Source: an uncultured bacterium
GTDB lineage: Bacteria > Planctomycetota > Uabimicrobiia > Uabimicrobiales > JABWCH01
NCBI GenBank assembly: GCA_938003875.1
Contig: CALKWO010000009.1
Location: forward strand, 1 to 17,368
Length of the DNA stretch: 17,368 nt
Direction of reading: 5' to 3'
A program made the translations under genes and the position numbers. The notes under the pieces are model-generated. The model did not search any database. It saw nothing but the letters and a program-made list of their open reading frames with translations, and had not been told where the DNA came from. Shown in pieces: positions 7,830-14,889 of this stretch (position 1 is the stretch's first letter; each line of letters opens with the position of its first letter).

Positions 7830-8987
7830 ATGGTTACAAACAAAGCGAAAGTTTTTTGGGTATCTACTATCGGCCTTCTAGGTTTGATCCTGATTTTAAC
7901 GATTCCTTTGTTTCTCAAGGCAGGCGATTTTATAGCCTCTGGCAATGAACTCTTGCTTTCCAAACAATACGATGCTGCTTTAGAGAAGTATGAAAAGGCC
8001 TCGCTGTCCCATCCTGAACAAGCAGAACTCTATTTCAACAAAGGACTTGCTTACTACTATAAAGAGGATTACCCCAAAGCGAAAGAGGCTTTGGAGAAAG
8101 CTGCCCTGAAATTGAAAGAACCCCAGAAGGAAGCACAGGCAAAATACAATTTAGGGAATTGTGCTTTTCGGGAAGCCCAGAAGCTGCAATCAGGGGAATT
8201 AGAAAAAGCTCTTGCTGGTTATCAGGAAAGCATTCGATACTACCAGGAAGCATTAAAACTTGATCCCAAGATCCAGGATGCTGCCTGTAACATCGAAGTT
8301 GTCCGTTTGATTATCAAAGATATATTAGACCAGATCCAAAAGAAAAAAGAGGAAATGGAAAAGCAGCAAAAGCAGCAAGAAGAGATCATGAAAAAACTCC
8401 AGGAGCTACTCTCTAAGCAGGAAGAAATGGTCGCCCAAAATAAAACATTGAGCCAGGAAGAAAAAAAAGAGGATGTAGATCAGAAAAAAAATAGAGAAAA
8501 ACTCCAGAAAGACCAGAAAAAAAATCAGGAGGAAACCACTCAGCTTTCCCAAAAGTTGCAAGCTATGCAAAACCAGAAAAATCACAATGCTCCGCCTGAC
8601 GCTGGACAGGAAAGCCCACTTCAGAAAGCCCAAAACCATTTGAACCAGTCAGCGACAGAGCAGGCGATTGCCCAAAACCACCTGAAACAGGAAAAGCTTC
8701 CAGAAGCTTTACCCAACCAGCAAGAAGCCCTGGAAGAGCTAAAAAAAGCGATGCAAGCCTTGCAAAACCCTTCTTCTCCTGAAAACCAGCAGCAACAGCA
8801 AAAACAAAACCAGCAAGGCCAAAGCCAACAACAAAACCAACAAGTTGCTGAAAAACAGAAGCAAGAAAAAAAATCCCAAAAAGAGGCCGAACAAGCCCAA
8901 AATATCTTGCAAGAAGAAGAAAGCAATAAAAAACAAAAACAGCAAAACCAATCAGGCTATTATAATCCTGTGGAAAAGGATTGGTAA
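7830..8987 (+). CDS. batC: BatC-like TPR and glutamine-rich membrane protein
   Basis: This 385-residue protein has one N-terminal helix (about 10-29) and then two to three tetratricopeptide repeats (about 32-63, 66-97 and 102-146), including NLGNCAFREA at 107-116. From about 165 to the end it is a low-complexity, Gln/Lys/Glu-rich region predicted to be coiled coil and disordered. It closes with NPVEKDW, similar to the conserved tail of BatC proteins, so the C-terminus seems complete. BatC is the TPR partner encoded next to batB and probably scaffolds the complex. The gene starts 2 bp after the batB stop, with AGAGG 7 nt before ATG. No BatD or BatE follows; instead the next 550 bp hold gene debris, so the operon end looks rearranged. 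An alternative label would simply be TPR protein. Confidence 0.85.
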   Translation: MVTNKAKVFWVSTIGLLGLILILTIPLFLKAGDFIASGNELLLSKQYDAALEKYEKASLSHPEQAELYFNKGLAYYYKEDYPKAKEALEKAALKLKEPQKEAQAKYNLGNCAFREAQKLQSGELEKALAGYQESIRYYQEALKLDPKIQDAACNIEVVRLIIKDILDQIQKKKEEMEKQQKQQEEIMKKLQELLSKQEEMVAQNKTLSQEEKKEDVDQKKNREKLQKDQKKNQEETTQLSQKLQAMQNQKNHNAPPDAGQESPLQKAQNHLNQSATEQAIAQNHLKQEKLPEALPNQQEALEELKKAMQALQNPSSPENQQQQQKQNQQGQSQQQNQQVAEKQKQEKKSQKEAEQAQNILQEEESNKKQKQQNQSGYYNPVEKDW

Positions 8988-9026
8988 GGCAGTCAAAATA
9001 TAGGTGATAAGATAAAAGTCTTTTGA

Positions 9027-9230
9027 CAAAATAAAAAAATCACTAAGCGATCAGAATTAAATAACTTCCACATTAATCGGTATTGCGATCATTGTGATAT
9101 GTTAATCAGCCATAAATTTGAAATCGAGCATTTTTTAACGGCTCTTTTCTCTCAAAGAGCCCCTGCTGATGTTGGCAATGATTATATAATACTTGGGGAC
9201 AAACTACAAGATCATATGGAGAAATTTTAG
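9027..9230 (+). pseudogene. Coding remnant A with a CxxC pair (5' end missing)
   Basis: A frame open from the stop at 9024-9026 to TAG 9228-9230 reads like real protein from about 9066 (NFHINRYCDHCDML, then an acidic-aromatic helix FEIEHFLTALFSQ, then VGNDYIILGD). There is no ATG before codon 25 or so and no ribosome binding site, so the 5' end is missing. I do not recognise the parent; YCDHCDM suggests half of a zinc site. The last 30 bases overlap, in another frame, the histidine-kinase fragment, so the real homology probably stops near 9193. A perfect 8-bp hairpin (9140-9161) lies inside. Confidence 0.45.
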
Positions 9231-9315
9231 ACGAGAAGTGGAACTCTCCGAACTCAAGTCCAATTTCGTTACTTGCATTTCTCACGAATTAAGAACTCCA
9301 CTTGCGTTGATTCAA
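9193..9315 (+). pseudogene. Histidine kinase fragment (H-box only)
   Basis: About 40 codons encode the end of a membrane-proximal linker (IIWRNFRREVELSELKS) and the dimerisation/phosphoacceptor box SHELRTPLALI, with the phosphorylatable His encoded at 9283-9285. In an intact sensor kinase this would be preceded by sensor and membrane domains and followed by the rest of the HisKA and the ATPase domain. Here family resemblance stops at about 9315, although the frame stays open to a stop at 9481-9483 with sequence that does not look like a kinase. No ATG is present; only a TTG at 9193. This is a debris fragment and not a functional sensor. Confidence 0.75.
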
Positions 9316-9364
9316 TCGTATTACTTCCGTGAAACAGAATTCAGATTTAACGCATTAAGCATAG

Positions 9365-9529
9365 ATAAAAAAGCAAACTCCGCCGCTGTTCGTGCAAGGA
9401 TACCAGCGCACACCAGAATCAGCAGAGGCAATTCTGGATTATCTATCCAGAGAGTACGTTATCAACAAAGCTATGGCTTCTGAAATTCTTCGGCTATGCC
9501 AGCCCGAAGAAAAAGCAGAAAAGGAATAA
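9365..9529 (+). pseudogene. Coding remnant C (C-terminal tail of an unknown protein)
   Basis: A 54-codon frame runs from just after TAG 9362-9364 to TAA 9527-9529. It reads PPLFVQGYQRTPESAEAILD and on through a Glu/Lys-rich end, with good helix character, but it has no ATG until 18 codons before the stop. It looks like the 3' end of a gene that once lay upstream of the 475-residue protein: the AAGGAA ribosome binding site of that next gene is embedded in its last codons, an arrangement typical of operon neighbours. The parent family is not recognised. The frame differs from the kinase fragment frame. Confidence 0.4.
9521..9526 (+). promoter_or_regulatory. Ribosome binding site deciding the start of the pRiA4b-type gene
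   Basis: AAGGAA lies 8 nt before ATG 9535 and supports that start over an in-frame ATG at 9496, which has no such site and lies inside remnant C. Confidence 0.6.
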
Positions 9530-9534
9530 ACTGT

Positions 9535-10962
9535 ATGCCACCAAGAAAAAAACAAAGCACGGAAACTTTAAAAGGTATTACAATTAGAGTAGTGAATTCT
9601 CTAAAAGGCCCAACTCCAGCAGATGAAATCGTACAAAAAATTCTTAGCATTCGCTCAGAAACTGGTAAAAAGCTTAACTCTACAATTCGTACTTACCTCA
9701 AGCATGAGATAGGCCAAACCTTGGTTTATTTGGATAAACAGACGATAGTACCTATTGCCCTGGCATTTCAAGGAGTGCGCTTTCGCATCAACTTAGATGA
9801 AATACATGAAAAGGGATACCTTTTTTATAGAGAATTTGAACCATTCCTTGCAGAGTTGAATCCTGATACTGTCCAATTCGTAAGTAAGGACGGTACGTCT
9901 TTGAAAACAGATCATATAAAAGTGGAAAATAAGAGAAAACAATCATATACTTGGCAGCAAACAGAATATTTCTCATTGATAGAATGTTTTCCTCAGCAAA
10001 AGATTCAGGTGGGCGATAGTATTCTGGTATCTATTGTGCAATATCAGCCTCAGCCAATATTTTGCCTGGAATATGAAACCGCTTCCCAACGTCAAGAAAA
10101 AAAAATTCATAAGAAAAACCAGGAACTAGCCAATATACTTTTCGGGTTACTCGAAAATGCTTATGACGAATATATTATGATTCGAGAAGCTATTCCAACA
10201 GCTTACTGTCGTTTGCAAAATCCTCGTGATTACCCTGGAGATAACTGGAAAAAAGTTCTTAAAACAGACAACCGCCTGTGCTACATGGATTGGCGAATCG
10301 TATATCCAGAGGCCCAAACCTTCCGAGATATTTTCATGGATAAGCCTGAAAGCGAAAAAGAGATGGAAATAAAGCAAAAACAGGCAAAATTGTCCCCTGA
10401 AAAGGCTAAGAGGATTTATTGTTGGAAAGTCTCTTTTTCTTATAATCCTGATATCTGGAGGCGACTTGAATTGCAGGGGCTGAATACTTTAGCAGAGTTT
10501 GATCATTGTTTGAGGGAAGCTTTCCAATACGATTTAGACGACCATCTGGGTGGCTTCTGGCGAATGATTCAGCGTGGTAAAACTAATCGCTTTAGGGAAA
10601 TCCAAATAGCAGATATAGAACCTTCTGGTGAAGGGCAAGGGGCCGAGCTGCGAATAGCCGATCTTGACTTACAAGAAGGCAATCTACTAAAATATGTTTA
10701 TGATTTTGGTGCTTGGCTGGAACATACCATTATTCTCGAATCGGTCTCTCAACCATCTACTCAGGCCAAATATCCCAGGCTTATAGACCGAAATAAACCC
10801 CGCTATCGATATTGTGAAGATTGTCAACAAAAAAAATCCAAAACAATCGCAACTTGGGTTTGTATCGAGTGTTCCAATGAAGAACAAAGAATAGTGCTGG
10901 TATGCGAAGATTGCCTGAACAAATACCATCAAGACCACAGCATTGATAGAATCCTATATTAA
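9535..10962 (+). CDS. pRiA4b ORF-3-like domain protein with C-terminal B-box-like zinc cluster
   Basis: This 475-residue cytoplasmic protein appears to have four parts. Residues about 8-85 look like a winged-helix region (PTPADEIVQKIL and a basic helix KLNSTIRTYLKHEIG). Residues about 85-290 are unrecognised. Residues about 294-403 match the plasmid pRiA4b ORF-3-like fold, with WKVSF, WRRLEL, TLAEFDHCLREAF, DDHLGGFW and the signature YVYDFGAWLEHTIILE. The end has CxxC pairs at 427-430, 443-446 and 457-460 and then HxxH at 465-468, spaced like a B-box-type two-metal finger. pRiA4b-type proteins occur on plasmids and mobile or accessory loci; their role is not settled. The ATG at 9535 follows an AAGGAA site. 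The region upstream is gene debris, so the promoter is unclear. Domain order suggests a nucleic-acid-binding protein, but that is inference. Confidence 0.75.
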   Translation: MPPRKKQSTETLKGITIRVVNSLKGPTPADEIVQKILSIRSETGKKLNSTIRTYLKHEIGQTLVYLDKQTIVPIALAFQGVRFRINLDEIHEKGYLFYREFEPFLAELNPDTVQFVSKDGTSLKTDHIKVENKRKQSYTWQQTEYFSLIECFPQQKIQVGDSILVSIVQYQPQPIFCLEYETASQRQEKKIHKKNQELANILFGLLENAYDEYIMIREAIPTAYCRLQNPRDYPGDNWKKVLKTDNRLCYMDWRIVYPEAQTFRDIFMDKPESEKEMEIKQKQAKLSPEKAKRIYCWKVSFSYNPDIWRRLELQGLNTLAEFDHCLREAFQYDLDDHLGGFWRMIQRGKTNRFREIQIADIEPSGEGQGAELRIADLDLQEGNLLKYVYDFGAWLEHTIILESVSQPSTQAKYPRLIDRNKPRYRYCEDCQQKKSKTIATWVCIECSNEEQRIVLVCEDCLNKYHQDHSIDRILY

Positions 10963-11029
10963 ATAATTCGTCAAGAGAAGAGTTATGCACTTTCAAAGAC
11001 CGCCTGTACAGGGCGTATGAAGATGGAAT

Positions 11030-11064
11030 ATGCTTGCTTAAGAAAAAAATTGGCAAGCAAGCAT
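11030..11064. repeat. Inverted repeat in the convergent gap
   Basis: A perfect 10-bp inverted repeat, ATGCTTGCTT (11030-11039) and AAGCAAGCAT (11055-11064), has a 15-nt loop. It lies between the convergent pRiA4b-type and VIT-VWA genes, where a bidirectional terminator would be expected. Neither strand carries a T-run directly after the stem (the plus strand has seven A), so a classical rho-independent terminator is not supported, though it could stabilise 3' ends. Confidence 0.6.
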
Positions 11065-11095
11065 AAAAAAAGTATTTTGTACCCATCTGCCAATG

Positions 11096-14000
11096 CTAAT
11101 CTTTGACTATGATTGTGCCAACATCGTGCATTTCTTTGCCTTCATGGAGGGTAACGACTTTGTTAAGTATCTTTTCCTCTTTTTGTCCCCATGCAGTGAT
11201 GATGGTGGCATAGACTTTAGTGCGGGCACTGGCACGATTTCTCTCAGAAGAAAAATACTTTACAGAAATTTTATATTGACCAGGAGCGGCCTTTTGAATC
11301 AAATACATCTCCGGGCCATAACCCTGTGTTACATCTTGGGTAAGGCAGCCTCCGTTTTTGGTCTGGTTATGGTTGTAAAAACATTCTTCCCCATCAGGTT
11401 CAATGACGTGCAAATCCACATCGGAATTGTCTGTATTCCAGGTAATAATGACCAAAAGGTCTGCTTTTTGTATATCGAACTCTTGTGCTATACTTTCCAG
11501 ACGATTGCCCAAATACTCAGGAATCTGTGTTGTATACTGACGAGAAGAATGGATTTCTTTCAAAAATCGTAAGTATTCCATTCCCACGATCCTTCGGAAT
11601 TCGCCAAAACGAGAATCCCATGTGCCAAAGAGTCCTATCTCGTAGTAACAGGCAGCCATATCTATCTTCCCTAATTCTTTAAGGCAGCGAGCTGTTATGA
11701 GATACGTCTGTGGTTCATAAGGTCTCGATAAAAAGATTCTTCGTAAAAGGTGATAGGCATGTCCTCCTAAATTCCATTCCATAGCGGAAAAAGCTACATC
11801 CCTGGAAAGAAGCATGTCCCCAGGATTGTTTTCCACAAGCGAGCTAAGGGCTTTTAATGCATCGTCAGACCCAAATTCTTTGTAGCGTCGTTGTGCTTCG
11901 TTTGTAATATTGTCGTAATCCAGATTTTTAGATATAAGCTCTTCTTGCAAGCTTCCTGGAATCTTGTCCCAGGCTCTTAGTTTGCAATTCAAAGAAGGTA
12001 CCTGGACGCTAAAGGCAGAGGTTGGCAAACTTTCCACGGCCTTTTGTAATTCCTTGGGCAGATTTAGATTCACGCCTTGCATTTGTTTCATCTTTTCTAG
12101 CCAGGATAGAAAAGATGCTTTGGGATCACCCAGATTTTGTCCTATTTTTTCCAGGACATTCGCAATGATTTCACTGGCAAGTTTATTCTTAATCACTGTG
12201 GCATCGTCTTCAGGCTTTATATTGAAACGCTGGTAGTCTTCCTCTGTCTCTAGCATCAAGAGAGAGCATGTCTGCCCCGTAATACGGAAATGGGTTGCAT
12301 AGGGTTTAGAAAATTCTTCCGTAGCTTGCTGAAAATCCTCCATCTGCCCTACGGCTACCTGACCATAAGCTCTCAAGGCTATTTCTGAAGAAAGAACATG
12401 ATCCAAAGGGATAGAGCTTAGAATTTCTTTGTCAAAGCGTTTCAGCCTCATTGTAATTTTGCTGCCGGGTTTAGGTTCGCCTCGTCCTACAAGAGAAAGA
12501 GTCTGCCCTGAAAAGACGCTGGAAGGTCTTCCCAGAAGAAGCAAATCCGAAGTTTGTGGTATCTGGATTTCCATAATCTGCCATGGTCTGGAACGATGTG
12601 CCATAGAGGCGGACGTTACTTCTGCTTCGCCTACGACAGAAAAAACGGCCCCTGCGCATTCTCTGGTAAGATTTCTAAGCAAATTAGTATCTGTGCCAGC
12701 AAAGCCAGTGGTATAGGCAAACAAAGCCGCAATTCGATTTTTATTCAAAGCTTTTGTCATGGCATAGAGGTCGTTTTCTCCCCAGGTAGCAGAGCCATCG
12801 CTCAGTAAAAAAACATCCCAGCGTGGTAGGCTATTTTCTTTATACCACAAAGGAGAAGCCACTTTCAGAAAGGCAGAATAAAGATCAGTCGAACCTTCTA
12901 AAACCAGCCTGTTTGCATCGCTTAGTAATGCTTGGGTATTCTTTTCGTTGTTTTCTACAAAGCCTTCCTGCCACCAAAAGCTTTCAATGTTAAAGAACAA
13001 AACCGCAAAATGCGTCAGGCTATCTCGGTTATTTTTCAGAATGGACTCAACTAGCTTTAGCCATACGTTGAATCGTTCTGGATTGGAGCTTAACGACACA
13101 TCCACCATGAATATAGCATGAGATGAAGTTGCCATTTCTTTTTCATCGGGAAGATCTGGACGGAAGGTAGTCGAAAAATACGATACTGTCTTTTCATCTT
13201 TGCCTGTAATTAGAATTGTGCCAGGCTTTTTTATACGAACCTTGAGAGTGTTTCCCTCTGGATTTTCATATCGGCAGTAGATACGATCATTCATTTGCGA
13301 TATTTTAGCCTGTGGCTCTAGCTGAATTCCTTCCATCGCAGCTATATTGAAATCCACTATGCGCTTGGGAACTCCAGCAGGCAGAATCAGACTATATTCC
13401 AAATCATCTTGCACCTGCAAAAGAGGGACATCATACCCAATTACAATTCTGTGAAGACGCTTTGGGGCTAAAGGGAAAACACGGGCACTGAAGATTCCTG
13501 CTCCTGACCATTCCATCAAAGCAGGGTCTATCTGCCTTCTTACTGTTTCTGTATAAGCCAAGGCCGCTTTTTCCTTTGGCACCATCCTGGCTTCCTTGGG
13601 ATGCGTCCAGGTATTCATTCTGTCTGACATAATTTCCTCTGGATTGATTCCCATCTTACGGCTTTGTTCTTCATTATAGAAGATGGGTTGATCGGATGTC
13701 CCTTCCTGCGCTTTAAAAACGCTTTCGCCAAAGGCAAAAAAATAAGGAGAGGCATCATTGGGCAGTCGTAGCTTAAACGTTCCTTCAAACTGCCTATCTC
13801 TGTCATTATAAAAATAACAATCCAGCAATACACGAGCAAAAATTCCATCCAAATGGACAGATACCTGTATCCCCTGGAGAGGAAGATCCTCTTTGTCTCC
13901 AATCATCAGCTTGGAAGTATTGGGTGCTATCTCCGAAAGCTTCCATGTAGTAACAGACTTTTGAGGTTTTTCAGGACTTTTTTGAGGGCTTATCATTCCA

Positions 14001-14347
14001 GAGCCACCTTGTGTATCTGCATCGCTCTGGGGGAGAGCTACGGCTTTTTCCATGGATGCTATCCTGGAATTATAGTTTGCAGATATCTCTATTCTTTCCT
14101 CTTCCTTCATTTCATCCATCTTTTTATGCTCTAATTCTATTTTCGGTATTGGTTCTGCAAAAATAGGCAAAGATTCTCTTAGATTTGTTTTTTCTTGTAT
14201 TTTTTGACTTTCTACATTTTTTTCTCTATCGGAAAAATTTTTTTTTGTATAACAACTAATCAAAATACTAAAAAATATTAAAAAAAGTAATAAAATACTG
14301 ATAATACGCATTTTTTTTACAATAGAAACTCTGCTATTCCCCTTCAT
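11096..14347 (-). CDS. VIT-VWA-DUF2135 lipoprotein
   Basis: This 1083-residue protein has a long basic N-terminus, a hydrophobic stretch (14-31) and a lipobox LISC ending at Cys32, so it is probably lipid-anchored in the envelope. A charged, low-complexity linker (35-135) leads to a VIT domain (about 150-310, with LLDCYFYNDRDRQFEG), as in inter-alpha-trypsin-inhibitor heavy chains. A VWA domain follows (about 408-580) with a usable metal site: DVSLS at 416-420, Thr487 and SDG with Asp517. The segment TCSLLMLETEEDYQRF at 693-708 is the typical tail of VIT-VWA proteins. A helical TPR-like region (about 815-905) precedes a C-terminal DUF2135 domain (about 966-1050, SDVDLHVIEPDGEECFYNH, GYGPEMY, PGQYKISVKYF). 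ATG 14347 has AGGAG 8 nt upstream. Substrate and partners are unknown; envelope adhesion or complex assembly is likely. Confidence 0.88.
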   Translation of the reverse strand: MKGNSRVSIVKKMRIISILLLFLIFFSILISCYTKKNFSDREKNVESQKIQEKTNLRESLPIFAEPIPKIELEHKKMDEMKEEERIEISANYNSRIASMEKAVALPQSDADTQGGSGMISPQKSPEKPQKSVTTWKLSEIAPNTSKLMIGDKEDLPLQGIQVSVHLDGIFARVLLDCYFYNDRDRQFEGTFKLRLPNDASPYFFAFGESVFKAQEGTSDQPIFYNEEQSRKMGINPEEIMSDRMNTWTHPKEARMVPKEKAALAYTETVRRQIDPALMEWSGAGIFSARVFPLAPKRLHRIVIGYDVPLLQVQDDLEYSLILPAGVPKRIVDFNIAAMEGIQLEPQAKISQMNDRIYCRYENPEGNTLKVRIKKPGTILITGKDEKTVSYFSTTFRPDLPDEKEMATSSHAIFMVDVSLSSNPERFNVWLKLVESILKNNRDSLTHFAVLFFNIESFWWQEGFVENNEKNTQALLSDANRLVLEGSTDLYSAFLKVASPLWYKENSLPRWDVFLLSDGSATWGENDLYAMTKALNKNRIAALFAYTTGFAGTDTNLLRNLTRECAGAVFSVVGEAEVTSASMAHRSRPWQIMEIQIPQTSDLLLLGRPSSVFSGQTLSLVGRGEPKPGSKITMRLKRFDKEILSSIPLDHVLSSEIALRAYGQVAVGQMEDFQQATEEFSKPYATHFRITGQTCSLLMLETEEDYQRFNIKPEDDATVIKNKLASEIIANVLEKIGQNLGDPKASFLSWLEKMKQMQGVNLNLPKELQKAVESLPTSAFSVQVPSLNCKLRAWDKIPGSLQEELISKNLDYDNITNEAQRRYKEFGSDDALKALSSLVENNPGDMLLSRDVAFSAMEWNLGGHAYHLLRRIFLSRPYEPQTYLITARCLKELGKIDMAACYYEIGLFGTWDSRFGEFRRIVGMEYLRFLKEIHSSRQYTTQIPEYLGNRLESIAQEFDIQKADLLVIITWNTDNSDVDLHVIEPDGEECFYNHNQTKNGGCLTQDVTQGYGPEMYLIQKAAPGQYKISVKYFSSERNRASARTKVYATIITAWGQKEEKILNKVVTLHEGKEMHDVGTIIVKD

Positions 14348-14889
14348 CGCAACTACTCCTAAAAAATTAAAAATTTTTCCCAGGGTATTATTCTGGGCTA
14401 GTATCCGTTACAGTTTATGGTAAAGAAAACCTTATTCTAAAAAAGTTATATCCATTTAAAATACTTTTTTTTAACTGACACAACGAGTAAGCTTCTAATA
14501 CTATAGACCGTTAACAAGGCATATTTGTTCCCATAAAATTCGCAGTATTTTGATGATCCTTTTCTTTTATAAAAAAACTTTTATAAACTTACCTATTTTT
14601 TTTTGTTCAATCGCCACATGAATCTGGTTGTTTTGTAAAGAAAAAACATCAAAATTATTTTCTTTGATACAATTCCATTTTTGGGTATATTATTCATTGA
14701 TCTTAACCTCTCTTTCTATGCATTTTGTTTTGAGATTAAGATTATTTTACTTCTTGGCTATTTTCCAAAGGAAGCGTTAGAACCTAATATAACATTGCTA
14801 AATAAAAGTATACAAACTTTTAGCATTAAAGAGGCAAAATATAATGGACAGGGGATTACCCCAGGTTATTTTATGTTTTAGGAGATGTT
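14348..14889. other. Divergent intergenic region
   Basis: This 542-bp, very AT-rich stretch separates two divergent genes for envelope or exported proteins. It holds the ribosome binding sites for both (AGGAG at 14356-14360, minus; AGGAG at 14881-14885, plus), a weak CCCAG/CTGGG hairpin near 14381-14399 and a promoter candidate at 14664-14693. A plus-strand frame open at 14681-14881 starts at TTG without a ribosome binding site and resembles nothing known, so I do not call it. Confidence 0.6.
14664..14693 (+). promoter_or_regulatory. Sigma70-type promoter candidate for the beta-propeller gene
   Basis: TTGATA (14664-14669) is followed by TATTAT (14688-14693) at 18-nt spacing, or by TATATT (14686-14691) at 16-nt spacing. 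Transcription would begin around 14700, giving a leader of about 190 nt before ATG 14890. In such AT-rich sequence chance matches are common, so confidence is moderate. Confidence 0.4.

Noticed and set aside
8745..8950. CAG/CAA-rich tract as a possible DNA repeat array
   Set aside because: The units are irregular and explained by the Gln-rich disordered region of the BatC-like protein; there is no exact tandem period.
8621..8951. Cys/Phe/Leu-rich minus-strand frames opposite the Gln-rich part of batC
   Set aside because: They are antisense shadows of CAG/CAA/AAG-rich coding sequence.
9185..9190. Perfect TATAAT that could serve the pRiA4b-type gene
   Set aside because: No acceptable -35 box at 16-18 nt and no extended -10 TG; it lies in a coding-like remnant.
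9027..9529. Possible intact insertion sequence or transposase
   Set aside because: No transposase motif, terminal inverted repeat pair or target duplication can be seen; only unrelated fragments.
14681..14881. 66-codon plus-strand frame upstream of the propeller gene
   Set aside because: It starts with TTG overlapping a promoter candidate, has no ribosome binding site and no recognisable protein character.
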